Part shown: piece by piece, positions 7,971 to 16,614 of the stretch
Position numbering within the stretch: the stretch's first letter is position 1
Layout: every line of letters starts with the position of its first letter
Origin: Rossellomorea aquimaris
GTDB taxonomy: Bacteria > Bacillota > Bacilli > Bacillales > Bacillaceae_B
Assembly (NCBI RefSeq): GCF_008180865.1
Contig: NZ_VTEX01000001.1
Span: 313,116 to 377,115 of the forward strand
Reading direction: 5' to 3'
DNA length: 64,000 bases
Program-made: the position numbers and the translations under genes
Notes under the pieces: generated by a model
Databases searched by the model: none
What the model saw: only the letters and a program-made list of their open reading frames with translations
Told to the model about the DNA's origin: nothing

Positions 7971-9008
7971 ATGAATGGATTAAAGCAGCGAATCTTAATA
8001 GATTCTGAGGCACCAAATAAATCTACTGGAATTGTAAATGGACAAAGTTCGAATATATTAAACTGGGATGATGTCAGGTTCTCTTGGGCCTATCCAAAGT
8101 ATAAGAGAATGCTGGGGAATTTCTGGACGCCTTTTGAGATCAATATGGCAAAGGATATCAAGCAGTTTCCTACTCTTTCATCAAGTGAGCAGGAGTCCTT
8201 TTTGAAAATTATCGGCTTACTGGCTCTCCTTGATAGTGTGCAGACAGATTACGCCGGTAAAGTGGCTGACTACCTGACGGATTCCAGCCTCAATGCATTG
8301 ATGATCATTTTGGCACAGCAGGAGGTCGTCCATAACCACTCGTACAGTTACGTATTATCCAGTATCGTGTCAAAAAAGAAGCAGGATGAAGTGTTTGATT
8401 TCTGGAAGAACGATCCTATCTTGAAGAAACGGAACGAATTTATAACGAATGGATATAAAGGATTTGTAGAATCCCCCACCATTGAGAATCTTTTAAAGTC
8501 AATCATCTATGATGTCATTCTGGAAGGGTTGTTCTTTTACTCCGGTTTTGCCTTCTTCTACAATCTGGCCAGAAATCAAAAGATGGTGGCGACATCGACG
8601 ATGATTAATTATATCAATCGGGATGAACAGCTGCATGTCGGCTTGTTTGAAAAAATATATAAAGAAGTCCTTAATGAGAATCCGGCTTATCAAACGGATG
8701 AGCTCCGTGACTTTGGACAAGCTGCTTTCAAACAGGCAGCTATCCTTGAAATAGAGTGGGGAAGGGACATCATCGGATCTCAAGTTGAAGGGTTGTTAAT
8801 GAGCGACCTTGAAGATTATATTAAATTCATGGCGAATAAAAGAGCCAAACAGCTGGGGTTTGAAGAACCATTCGAAGGATTTAGGACCAACCCATTAAAA
8901 TGGATCATCGCCTATCAGGAAGTGGATAGAGGAAAGACCGATTTCTTTGAACAGAAATCAAGGCAATATACGAAGACATCGGATGCTAATGGGTTTGATG
9001 AGCTGTAA
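7971..9008 (+). CDS. nrdB: Class I ribonucleoside-diphosphate reductase, beta subunit
   Basis: The 345-residue ferritin-like radical-generating subunit that partners NrdA. The dinuclear metal ligands are all present: Asp88, Glu118, His121, Glu185, Glu219 and His222. The radical tyrosine is kept as Tyr125 in EVVHNHSYSY, spaced as in E. coli NrdB. The ATG at 7971, with GGGAGG about 10 nt upstream, is preferred over an upstream in-frame ATG that overlaps the end of nrdA. The gap to nrdA is 19 nt, so the two are co-transcribed. Iron or manganese as the native metal cannot be read from sequence, and no nrdI is present next to it. Confidence 0.95.
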   Translation: MNGLKQRILIDSEAPNKSTGIVNGQSSNILNWDDVRFSWAYPKYKRMLGNFWTPFEINMAKDIKQFPTLSSSEQESFLKIIGLLALLDSVQTDYAGKVADYLTDSSLNALMIILAQQEVVHNHSYSYVLSSIVSKKKQDEVFDFWKNDPILKKRNEFITNGYKGFVESPTIENLLKSIIYDVILEGLFFYSGFAFFYNLARNQKMVATSTMINYINRDEQLHVGLFEKIYKEVLNENPAYQTDELRDFGQAAFKQAAILEIEWGRDIIGSQVEGLLMSDLEDYIKFMANKRAKQLGFEEPFEGFRTNPLKWIIAYQEVDRGKTDFFEQKSRQYTKTSDANGFDEL

Positions 9009-9159
9009 AAATGAGGGCTGTGGTCCTTTTGGTCAGAGATCAGATCTCTCTAGTCGTAATAAGCAAGTTCGTCGTAATATTTTACGCTGGTGCATTTTTC
9101 TTTAAAAGCGGTTATTATTATCAGAATTTATACAACTGCATTAAAATCAACCCATAAGA

Positions 9160-9186
9160 AAAGCGAGTCATCATGACTCGCTTTTT
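9160..9186. terminator. Bidirectional terminator between nrdB and aldehyde dehydrogenase
   Basis: AAGCGAGTCAT and ATGACTCGCTT flanked by A and T runs. It lies between convergent genes. Confidence 0.85.
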
Positions 9187-9189
9187 GAC

Positions 9190-10656
9190 TTATTTCTTCT
9201 CAATAAAAGGACCATAACCTCTTCTCTTATGTTGAACGGCGACCCATTTAACCGTTGTGAATTCTTCAAGAGCCCATTCGCCATTGAAGCGGCCAAGGCC
9301 AGAATCCTTTTCACCTCCGAATGGCATATGCGGCTCATCATTCACAGGTTCATCATTAATATGAATCATCCCGGTCTTTACTTGGTGGGCCAAATTAGTC
9401 GCTCTCTCTATGGAGGAAGAGTGTACAGCTCCACTTAGGCCGTATGGATGTTCATTGGCCAAGCGGATCGCCTCATCGTCATCTTCAAACGGGATGATGG
9501 CTGCTACAGGTCCGAAGATTTCATTTTTTGCAATTGGCATTGAGTTGGTCACATGAGTCATTACGGTAGGGTGCAATAAATTTTTATCAGCTTTGCCTCC
9601 TAATACAACTTCCGCGCCTTGTTCCTTGCTGTCTTCAATATCCTTCAGAATGCGATCTACTTGATTTTCATCAATTAAGGGTCCGATATGGGTCGTTTTA
9701 TCTGAAGGGTCTCCTGTATTTAGTTCTTTTACACGAGATACAAAAGCTTCCACAAATTTATCGTACATCCCTTTATGAACCATGATTCGATTAATGGACA
9801 TGCAAATTTGTCCTTGATGATAAAATTTTCCGAAAAGGGCTGCTTCAACTGCCTGATCTAGATCTGCATCATCAAGTACGATAAAGACGTTGTTTCCGCC
9901 TAACTCAAGAGCAGTCTTCTTCAGGTTCTTTCCTGCGAGAGCCCCTATTCCACGTCCCACTTCAGTCGAACCGGTAAAGGAAATCAACCTGGGAATCGGG
10001 TGAGCAACGATATCATCACCAATTTCTGATCCCTTTCCGACGACTACATTTAACAATCCCTTCGGCAGTCCGGCTTCTTCAAAGATACTTGCAAATAATA
10101 GACCTCCTGTCACGGGAGTGTGTGTAGCTGGTTTAACAACGACACCGTTTCCGGTAGCTATAGCCGTTGCAATTGATCGTACAGCTAAGTGGAAGGGGAA
10201 GTTCCAGGGACTGATTACTCCCACAACTCCAAGCGGTTCTCTATAGACACGGTTTTCTTTGCCGGGCACTTGAGAAGGAAGGATTCTCCCTTCCATCCTG
10301 TAAGGGTAGGTTGCCGCTTCCTTCATACTATTAATGGAGACCTTCACTTCGCCTGCCGCTTTCATGTAAGTGCTGCCAGACTCTTTAATGAGCCAATCAA
10401 TGATCAATTCCTGATTGTTTTCAACAACTCGAACGGCTTTTTCCATCACTTCTCTTTTTACTTGAGGAAGTTCCTTCGCCCAGCTTTCTTGAGCTTGTTG
10501 TGCTGATTTATAAGCAGAGTCGAGATCCTCTTTACTGGCAGCTTTAATGGAACCAAGTTCTATATTATTGAATGGGTTTTTATTAGGAATCATATTCTCA
10601 CTGCTTCCTTTTACCCATTCTCCATTAATAAATAATTTATCAAATTGTGTATTCAT
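9190..10656 (-). CDS. NAD(P)-dependent aldehyde dehydrogenase (YfmT/benzaldehyde dehydrogenase-like)
   Basis: A 488-residue cytosolic enzyme of the aldehyde dehydrogenase superfamily that oxidises an aldehyde to the acid. The Rossmann region has GVISPWNFPFHLA, the cofactor motif FTGSTEVGRGIG, the general base Glu in LELGGNN and the catalytic Cys in HQGQICMS. GPVAAIIPF and the C-terminal oligomerisation strand are intact. AGGAGG precedes the ATG. The pattern resembles YfmT/vanillin-type aldehyde dehydrogenases of Bacillus, but substrate cannot be assigned from sequence. It is monocistronic. Confidence 0.92.
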   Translation of the reverse strand: MNTQFDKLFINGEWVKGSSENMIPNKNPFNNIELGSIKAASKEDLDSAYKSAQQAQESWAKELPQVKREVMEKAVRVVENNQELIIDWLIKESGSTYMKAAGEVKVSINSMKEAATYPYRMEGRILPSQVPGKENRVYREPLGVVGVISPWNFPFHLAVRSIATAIATGNGVVVKPATHTPVTGGLLFASIFEEAGLPKGLLNVVVGKGSEIGDDIVAHPIPRLISFTGSTEVGRGIGALAGKNLKKTALELGGNNVFIVLDDADLDQAVEAALFGKFYHQGQICMSINRIMVHKGMYDKFVEAFVSRVKELNTGDPSDKTTHIGPLIDENQVDRILKDIEDSKEQGAEVVLGGKADKNLLHPTVMTHVTNSMPIAKNEIFGPVAAIIPFEDDDEAIRLANEHPYGLSGAVHSSSIERATNLAHQVKTGMIHINDEPVNDEPHMPFGGEKDSGLGRFNGEWALEEFTTVKWVAVQHKRRGYGPFIEKK

Positions 10657-10828
10657 GATTAGTCCTCCTCATTATTCAGTGTTCACTCTATTGTTTACAC
10701 TCTGTAGAAAGTACTTAAACAAGAAGCAGAGAGTTTGAGATCCCATTACCAATAATATGAAATTATATGTTTAACTCTCCCAGTGGTGGGAATATACATA
10801 CTAGATTGAATGAGAGGAGAGGTTCTAC

Positions 10829-11158
10829 ATGGCAAATCATTCTACAGAAGAAAAAATGGAGTCCAAGGTGGACAAAACGTTAGATAATATGTCCCAGGAC
10901 AAAAAAGAGGATATATTATCTAACTTTGATCATTTCAAACAATACTTAGGTAATAAAGTTTCCTTGGCTGATAAGTTAGGGATGAATGAAGAGCAGCAGG
11001 CAAAGGCAGCCCAGAAGGTTGGGGATTATCTTGCGGCTCATGAGGAACCGAAGAATAGGGAAGAAAAGTTATTACATGAATTATGGAAAGCGGGCAACAA
11101 GGAAGAGCAGCATATGCTTGCCCATATGTTAGTGAAGCTTGTTCACGCTGAATCCTAA
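10829..11158 (+). CDS. DUF3243 family protein
   Basis: A 109-residue soluble protein. Residues about 30-105 match the DUF3243 pattern as I know it from B. subtilis YmfJ: FDHFKQYLGNKVSLADKLGM, then KVGDYLAAHEEPKNREEKLLHELWKAGNKEEQHMLAHMLVKL. The first 25 residues are a charged extension. Function is unknown for the family. AGGAGAGG lies upstream of the ATG. A CATACTA heptamer at 10797-10803 resembles a SigG -10 element but no matching -35 is evident. It is convergent with the OsmC gene. Confidence 0.82.
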   Translation: MANHSTEEKMESKVDKTLDNMSQDKKEDILSNFDHFKQYLGNKVSLADKLGMNEEQQAKAAQKVGDYLAAHEEPKNREEKLLHELWKAGNKEEQHMLAHMLVKLVHAES

Positions 11159-11162
11159 AAAA

Positions 11163-11184
11163 ATCGGGCATCTTTAGTGGATGC
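11163..11184. terminator. Terminator between DUF3243 and osmC-like genes
   Basis: A short stem GGGCATC/GATGCCC between convergent genes, with A and T tracts on either side. Confidence 0.6.
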
Positions 11185-11202
11185 CCTTTGCTTATGCCTT
11201 TT

Positions 11203-11646
11203 TTACATATGTATTTCCGGGTCTACCTTTACCGTCACATTCCCTTTGATGGCACGGGTGATCATGCAAGACTGCTCTGCTTTCACCAACAATTTCTTCG
11301 TAAGGGTTATGTCTTTTTCAGTAGTGGAGGGACCCAATGTCAGCACAGGGCGGTGAATGATTTCTTTATATGTAATGATCCCTTTTTCAACCTCCACAAT
11401 CCCTTCAGATGTCATCGATAAATCCGTTTTCTCAATATGACTTCGTTCAAGCATCGCTGCCAGGGTGATGATGTAACACGTAGCTGCTGCTCCAAGAAGC
11501 ATTTCATCAGGGTTTGTTCCTATTCCAGGCCCATCCATTTCAGTTGGAATGGATATTTTCGTATGAAAATTTTCCGAGCTTAAAGTACCTGTATCATTTC
11601 GCAACCCCGGCCAATCAGTAGATATATGAAAAGAGTGTCTAGCCAT
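11203..11646 (-). CDS. OsmC/Ohr family peroxidase-like protein
   Basis: A 147-residue OsmC-fold protein, a group of thiol peroxidases that reduce organic hydroperoxides. The two reactive cysteines are visible in AAATCYIITLA (about Cys57) and in KAEQSCMITRA (about Cys126), with the Arg-Leu-rich first strand GTLSSENFHTKISIP. Length is typical. AGGAGG precedes the ATG. B. subtilis YmaD is a likely relative. Substrate range cannot be told from the sequence. It is a single gene. Confidence 0.9.
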   Translation of the reverse strand: MARHSFHISTDWPGLRNDTGTLSSENFHTKISIPTEMDGPGIGTNPDEMLLGAAATCYIITLAAMLERSHIEKTDLSMTSEGIVEVEKGIITYKEIIHRPVLTLGPSTTEKDITLTKKLLVKAEQSCMITRAIKGNVTVKVDPEIHM

Positions 11647-11707
11647 TCAAATAAACCTCCTAACAAGCATGGTAAGGTTATTGTATCCACTTTTTAATGT
11701 GATGGCA

Positions 11708-11740
11708 AAAAAAAAGACCCTACAGAGTAGAGTCTTTCGA
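11708..11740 (-). terminator. Terminator of second csp gene
   Basis: On the minus strand, AAAGACTCTAC and GTAGGGTCTTT followed by a T-run of nine. Confidence 0.88.
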
Positions 11741-11751
11741 ATTAGCATGGA

Positions 11752-11952
11752 TTATGCTTTAGTAACGTTAGCAGCTTGGTCGCCACGGTTTCCTTGAACG
11801 ATTTCGAAAGAAACTTTTTGACCTTCTTCTAAAGTTTTGAATCCTTCGCCTTGAATAGCTGAGAAGTGTACGAACACGTCGTCTCCACCTTCGCGCTCGA
11901 TGAATCCGAAACCTTTTTCTGCGTTAAACCATTTAACTGTACCTTCTAACAT
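11752..11952 (-). CDS. Cold-shock protein (second CspB-like paralogue)
   Basis: A 66-residue cold-shock domain with intact RNP1 (KGFGFIER) and RNP2 (VFVHFSAI). The start MLEGTVKWF at 11952 follows GAGGAGG with 7-nt spacing; the open frame extends upstream but without a site. The MLEG start and FKTLEEGQ segment resemble CspB-type proteins. It differs from the Csp at 130-330 by an Arg in RNP1 and by [12 protein letters not shown] at the end. It carries the same leader elements, suggesting parallel cold regulation of the two genes. Confidence 0.96.
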   Translation of the reverse strand: MLEGTVKWFNAEKGFGFIEREGGDDVFVHFSAIQGEGFKTLEEGQKVSFEIVQGNRGDQAANVTKA

Positions 11953-11976
11953 AATGTTACCTCCTCGTGTGTTCTC

Positions 11977-12067
11977 CACACAATTGTATTACTATTCTTG
12001 CTCATGTAACTTCAAGGCGAAAAGCTTTAAAAACTTTGTCTATCCTTCCATTCCGAACAAAAATAAT
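11977..12067 (-). promoter_or_regulatory. 5' leader of second csp gene with cold box
   Basis: On the minus strand, positions 12067-12055 read ATTATTTTTGTTC, an exact match to the B. subtilis cold-shock box as I remember it. Positions 12001-11977 read GCAAGAATAGTAATACA followed by ATTGTGTG, the same motif as in the first csp leader. Confidence 0.65.
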
Positions 12068-12199
12068 TCTCTTACATAATATCAGGTAACCATTTAAAAG
12101 GCAACCCTTATAAATGAAGGAATTAAAAATAGGCAGAAAAATGTGTTAATTTCACTTTTACTATATGAGCCTCACAAAAAAATACATAATGCAAAGGGT

Positions 12200-13039
12200 T
12201 TACAGGTTCGTACGGACATTCCACAATTCAGGAAAGAACCGATGATCCAGTACCTTTTTTAAATAGCCAACGCCGCTTGATCCTCCCGTCCCCATTTTAT
12301 GACCGATGATCCGTTCCACGGTTTTCATATGTCTGAAGCGCCATTGCTGAAGCCAATCCTCAATATCGATCAATTTTTCCGCTAATTCGTATAAATCCCA
12401 ATACTGATCGGGATGCTTATAGACTTCTGTCCATGCATCCAAAACAGACTGATCTTCCGTGTAAGGCTTCTTATAATCCCGATTAAGTACATCTTCATGA
12501 ATGGGTAACCCTGCATTTGCTAGGGCAAGGATAGAAACATCATATAGGGAAGGGGCTTCGTGTGCCTCTTCAAGCTGGACTAATAACTCTGGATCCTTCT
12601 TGTAAATCTCCAATACATGTTTCGTTTTGTAGCCAAGGGCAAATTCGATCATTCTATATTGGTAGGATTGAAATCCTGAGGCTTGTCCCAGGCTGTCCCT
12701 GAATTGAACGTATTCTGATGGTGTAAGTGTGGAGAGTACATCCCAGGCATGAATGATTTGTGATTGAATCTTTGAAACACGTGCCAACATTTTAAATGCA
12801 GGAGAAAGCTCACCTTTTTGGATGGAAGTGATACTGGCTTTGATTTCATGCAGAATCAATTTCATCCATAACTCGCTTACTTGATGAATGATAATGAATA
12901 ACATTTCATCATGATGACCGGATAAACGTTTCTGACTATGGAGTAGTGTATCCAGGCCAAGATATTCACCATAGGTCATTTTATTAATAAAGTCGGTGTA
13001 TACATCTTCATTCCCCATTTTTTCCTTGTTATTTTCCAT
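12200..13039 (-). CDS. kynA: Tryptophan 2,3-dioxygenase
   Basis: A 279-residue haem enzyme that opens the indole ring of L-tryptophan to N-formylkynurenine, the first step of the kynurenine pathway. Family landmarks include [38 protein letters not shown] (with the substrate-site His), [16 protein letters not shown], and the C-terminal [28 protein letters not shown] with the haem-ligand His. The start at 13039 follows GGGAG at good spacing; the open frame runs 88 codons further upstream without homology. kynB and kynU, often adjacent in Bacillus, are absent here, so the gene stands alone and later steps must be encoded elsewhere or be missing. Confidence 0.94.
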   Translation of the reverse strand: MENNKEKMGNEDVYTDFINKMTYGEYLGLDTLLHSQKRLSGHHDEMLFIIIHQVSELWMKLILHEIKASITSIQKGELSPAFKMLARVSKIQSQIIHAWDVLSTLTPSEYVQFRDSLGQASGFQSYQYRMIEFALGYKTKHVLEIYKKDPELLVQLEEAHEAPSLYDVSILALANAGLPIHEDVLNRDYKKPYTEDQSVLDAWTEVYKHPDQYWDLYELAEKLIDIEDWLQQWRFRHMKTVERIIGHKMGTGGSSGVGYLKKVLDHRFFPELWNVRTNL

Positions 13040-13276
13040 TTCAATTCTCCCTTTCCTTTCGTCTGCTTCATACAGTGATGCAAGAAATTTTCTTTCTACT
13101 ATTGATTCTTGAATGGGAGGGAGAAATCCTTTATTAGTTTCGTGAATATTGCATGTTGTTTTTGAATTATCTTGTCTATTTGTCCAATAATGGCAGTCTT
13201 TCAGAATGAATTTATTGCTGACGCGGGAAATTATGTTAATATAAGAACAATTTATAGTGCATGTGGGGTGAATGAC

Positions 13277-13831
13277 ATGGAAAAGATTAATCTTTCTTCT
13301 CATTTATTTTTACGCAGGTTAAAGAAAGAAGATTGGAAGGACGTTCATACTTATGCGTCCCAAGAAACTGTTTCTCGGTATCAGGCATGGGGCCCGAATT
13401 CGGAAGTGGAAACATTAGCATATGTGGAAGATGTGCTGAAAGCTGAAAAGGTGATTCCACAAACAAGGTATGTTCAAGCCTTGGTCGATGAGGAAACCGG
13501 TCGTGTGATTGGTGCAGGAGAAATTATAATCAAAAGCTTCGTTCACCAGTCTGGAGAAATTGGATATGTTTTACATCCTGATTACTGGGGGAAGGGAATA
13601 GGAACTCTCATAGGAAATGCATTAGTGGAGAGGGGGTTTTCAGAGTTGAATTTGCATAAAATCTCAGCGACATGTGACCCTCAAAATATTCCCTCTCAGA
13701 AAGTGTTAACAAAAATCGGTATGACGTTAGAAGGAAGAATCCGTCATGCTTTGAAAATGAAAAATGGGTGGAGAGACTCCCTGCTTTTTGGTTTATTAAA
13801 GGATGAGTGGAGAAAAAGGAGTGTAGAATGA
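13277..13831 (+). CDS. GNAT family N-acetyltransferase (RimJ/RimL type)
   Basis: A 184-residue acetyl-CoA-dependent acetyltransferase. The acetyl-CoA loop is [26 protein letters not shown] (about 108-133), with the Asn-rich [17 protein letters not shown] segment that follows in RimJ-like enzymes. The ATG at 13277 was chosen over an upstream frame opening because GGGGTG precedes it and homology begins there. It is divergent from kynA. The target, whether a protein N-terminus, an antibiotic or a metabolite, cannot be inferred. Confidence 0.85.
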   Translation: MEKINLSSHLFLRRLKKEDWKDVHTYASQETVSRYQAWGPNSEVETLAYVEDVLKAEKVIPQTRYVQALVDEETGRVIGAGEIIIKSFVHQSGEIGYVLHPDYWGKGIGTLIGNALVERGFSELNLHKISATCDPQNIPSQKVLTKIGMTLEGRIRHALKMKNGWRDSLLFGLLKDEWRKRSVE

Positions 13832-13935
13832 GGGTTAGAAAGGAAATATGATAATGCAAAGCTGTTCAAAAATGATTGAATTGTGCATGAAAGGGGAAAA
13901 TAAGAATATCTTTTCCTATTTAGGAGTTTAAAACC

Positions 13936-14748
13936 ATGAATATCTTACATCATTCAAAGAATGTGACAGTTCGGTTTTTTAAGGAACGTTTCTTCGATCA
14001 TTCTGCACAGTTGGCGTATTATTTATTGTTATCGATCTTTCCGTTTTTAATTTTTGTTTTTTCGTTGATTAGTTATCTGCCCATTTCGGAAACAAATGTG
14101 TTGCTACTGATTAAGCCTTTTGCACCTGATAAGTCGTACGCCATCATTCAAAATAATATAGATCGTATTCTGTATGACCAACGGGGGGATGTGTTGTCCA
14201 TTTCCATCTTCTTTACCTTCTGGCTTTCTTCAATGGCTGTACAGTCAATGGTGAGATCATTGAATAAAGCGTATAAAATCGAGAGGAAGAAACCCTTTCT
14301 GGTTGCGTTATTGTATGATCTATTATTGACAGTCGGTTTTATGTTCCTTATTTCATTTTCTCTTATTGTACCAGTGGTTGAGGAATATATCCGTCATGCA
14401 AGGTTCGCTGAAGGGAAGATTAACGGAGAATGGAGTCAAGCATGGGTTATTGGAAAATGGGGTTTAAGTTCGATTTTTATGTTTATACTCTTCCTGTTTC
14501 TGTATATGGTTGTTCCAAGTAAACGAATTTCTTTCCTACATGTCATTCCCGGTGCACTATTCGCGACCTTTGGCTGGCAAGGGGTTTCCTGGTTATATGG
14601 TACCTATGTTAAATTGAATGACTATTCTCAGTTTTATGGTCAGCTGGGCAGCGTCATTACGTTAGTTGTATGGTTTTACATTTCCTCCACGATATTATTG
14701 ATTGGTGGATTATTGAACGGGAGTGCAGCTGAGAAGAAGGTGAAATAG
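13936..14748 (+). CDS. YihY/BrkB family inner-membrane protein (YfkH-like)
   Basis: A 270-residue polytopic membrane protein with about six hydrophobic segments. The YihY signature QLAYYLLLSIFPFLIFVFSLIS lies near 24-45, and the family motif GQLGSVITLVVWFYISSTILLIGG near the C-terminus. The family was once called ribonuclease BN in error; its transport or envelope role is unresolved. TTAGGAGTTT precedes the ATG. The stop codon lies inside the following terminator stem. Confidence 0.9.
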   Translation: MNILHHSKNVTVRFFKERFFDHSAQLAYYLLLSIFPFLIFVFSLISYLPISETNVLLLIKPFAPDKSYAIIQNNIDRILYDQRGDVLSISIFFTFWLSSMAVQSMVRSLNKAYKIERKKPFLVALLYDLLLTVGFMFLISFSLIVPVVEEYIRHARFAEGKINGEWSQAWVIGKWGLSSIFMFILFLFLYMVVPSKRISFLHVIPGALFATFGWQGVSWLYGTYVKLNDYSQFYGQLGSVITLVVWFYISSTILLIGGLLNGSAAEKKVK

Positions 14749-14786
14749 GAAAACCGCTTGGCTTAATGCCCAGCAGCGGTTTTCCT
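14747..14786. terminator. Bidirectional terminator, yihY and dtpT
   Basis: AGGAAAACCGCT and AGCGGTTTTCCT around a 16-nt loop, between convergent genes. Confidence 0.82.
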
Positions 14787-14793
14787 ATTTCTA

Positions 14794-16185
14794 TTACGTT
14801 TGGTTTTCTTCCCTCATCATTAATACAAGCTTTTTCGAAATGGCAAGTAAGACGAAGCCAAGGATAATGGCGGTGGCACCGATGACAGCGAAGATTTCTA
14901 AATATCCCAGTGTGGCTGTCAGGGAGGCTAACTGTCCGGCAAGAAGACTTGCCACCCCTATGGCAGCCATCCAAACACCCATCAGCAAGGATGCGATTTT
15001 AACAGGTGCTACTTTACTGACCAGAGACAAACCGACAGGCGATAAGAAGAGTTCTCCCAGAGTGTGGAGAAGGTAAGTAAAGACGATAAACAGTAAGTTT
15101 GCCTTTATGGTGATATTCTGTTCATCCGAACCCGTTTGCATGACTGCGGGAATGAGGATCATAAATCCGAGTCCGAGGAGAATCATTCCGATTCCCATTT
15201 TTGTCGTCATGTTCAGGTCCCCTCTATTTGATCTTGAAAGCTTTAACCAGACACTTGATAGAATAGGTGCCAGAATTACAATGAACAAGGGGTTAACAGA
15301 TTGGAACCAGGCGACAGGTATTGTGTAGCCGAACACTTCTCGATCGATGAAGTTTTTCGTGTACAGAGTGAACGAGCTTCCTGCCTGTTCAAAGCCAGCC
15401 CAGAAGAAAACGACAAAGCAGGCTAGGATTAGAATGGCTCTTGTCCGCTGCTTTTCTTTCTTCGTCAGAGGAACATTCTGGTTCTCGTTCGCTTCTTCTG
15501 CCAATGCTTTATTGGGCCTTAATCCAACGTTTCCGAGATACTTATTATTTAATGTGCTAAAGATGATTTGTCCAGTAACCATTCCGATGGAGGATGCAAG
15601 GAAAGCCCATTTAAATCCATAGTGCATCGTACCATCCGCAAGTGTTTTCAGAAATAAATCCTCTGCGAGGAACCCTGCAATAAGCGGTGCGAATAATGCT
15701 CCCAAGTTAATTCCCATATAAAAGATCGTAAAGGCTGCATCCTTTCGTTTATCATGTCGTGGATAGAGCTCACCAACCAGGGTTGAGATATTCGGTTTGA
15801 AGAATCCATTTCCGATTACCAGAAGGGCTAATCCTGCATATAGCCCAGTTTGGGAGTGAGTAAGGAAGATTAAAAAATCCCCGCATGCCATTGTGATGCC
15901 CCCGATGGTAATCGCTCTTCTCAAACCTATATAGCGGTCTGTCATCCACCCTCCGAATATTGGTGTGAAATATACACTTCCTGTATAAATTCCATAAATG
16001 GATAATGCCTTGGCAGGATCCACACCCAATCCCCCGCTTACAAATGCAGTTGTTAGATAGAGGACGAGAAGAGCCCTCATGCCATAGTAACTGTACCGTT
16101 CCCATAATTCTGTGAAGAATAAGAGATATAACCCTTTCGGATGTTTCTTACCTTGAGGTAAATTGTCCAGTGTTGAAGAGTTCAC
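14794..16185 (-). CDS. dtpT: POT/PTR family proton-dependent di/tripeptide transporter
   Basis: A 463-residue major facilitator superfamily protein with about 14 hydrophobic segments. The proton-coupling ExxERFxYY motif appears as ELWERYSYYG (about 27-36). The POT signatures GGWMTDRYIGLRRAITIGG and FTIFYMGINLGALFAPLIAG follow. It imports di- and tripeptides driven by the proton gradient. GTG is the start, with CAGGAG 7 nt upstream. It is single and resembles B. subtilis DtpT (YclF). Confidence 0.93.
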   Translation of the reverse strand: MNSSTLDNLPQGKKHPKGLYLLFFTELWERYSYYGMRALLVLYLTTAFVSGGLGVDPAKALSIYGIYTGSVYFTPIFGGWMTDRYIGLRRAITIGGITMACGDFLIFLTHSQTGLYAGLALLVIGNGFFKPNISTLVGELYPRHDKRKDAAFTIFYMGINLGALFAPLIAGFLAEDLFLKTLADGTMHYGFKWAFLASSIGMVTGQIIFSTLNNKYLGNVGLRPNKALAEEANENQNVPLTKKEKQRTRAILILACFVVFFWAGFEQAGSSFTLYTKNFIDREVFGYTIPVAWFQSVNPLFIVILAPILSSVWLKLSRSNRGDLNMTTKMGIGMILLGLGFMILIPAVMQTGSDEQNITIKANLLFIVFTYLLHTLGELFLSPVGLSLVSKVAPVKIASLLMGVWMAAIGVASLLAGQLASLTATLGYLEIFAVIGATAIILGFVLLAISKKLVLMMREENQT

Positions 16186-16305
16186 TATATCACTCCTGTT
16201 TCTTTGATGTTTTTTAATGTGTATTGATTAGTGGCTACAGTAAACTTCCTACAAATCCATTCATAGTATTCCCGTTCCCTTCATAGGCATGTACAAAAAG
16301 GGGCG

Positions 16306-16557
16306 GTGGAAAATATGGGGGGTAATGGTTGTTTATATTGTGGTCACCCGGATCTGACGGAAAGTGAAATATTCTTGAGAGAAGAATATGGTGATGGACT
16401 TACGATTTTGCCTCATGGACAAAAGGTTAAGGGGAATATTGGCTTTTACTGCTGTGAGAACTGTGGGTATATTCATCCGTTTCAAAAAGAGAAAAGAAAG
16501 AAGTTTGAAAGAGAAGCGATTAAAAAATCTAAGCGTATTAGGTGGAATATTCGGTAA
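16306..16557 (+). CDS. Small zinc-ribbon-like protein
   Basis: An 83-residue protein with two Cys pairs, CLYCGH (about 9-14) and CCENCGY (about 49-55), the layout of a zinc ribbon. The segment between them is acidic, and the C-terminal 25 residues are strongly basic (KEKRKKFEREAIKKSKRIRW), suggesting nucleic-acid or ribosome contact. Start is uncertain: GTG at 16306 or ATG at 16315, both near a GGGGCGGTGG stretch. I do not recognise a named family. It precedes the M42 peptidase gene by 57 nt and may share its transcript. Confidence 0.7.
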   Translation: MENMGGNGCLYCGHPDLTESEIFLREEYGDGLTILPHGQKVKGNIGFYCCENCGYIHPFQKEKRKKFEREAIKKSKRIRWNIR

Positions 16558-16614
16558 ACAACATTTGTAGTAAGCTTCCAATTGACGGTATAATACGATA
16601 AGGGAGGGAGTCAA

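Noticed and set aside
13040-13303. 88-codon N-terminal extension of KynA
   Set aside because: No homology to tryptophan dioxygenases and no site; GGGAG precedes the ATG at 13039.
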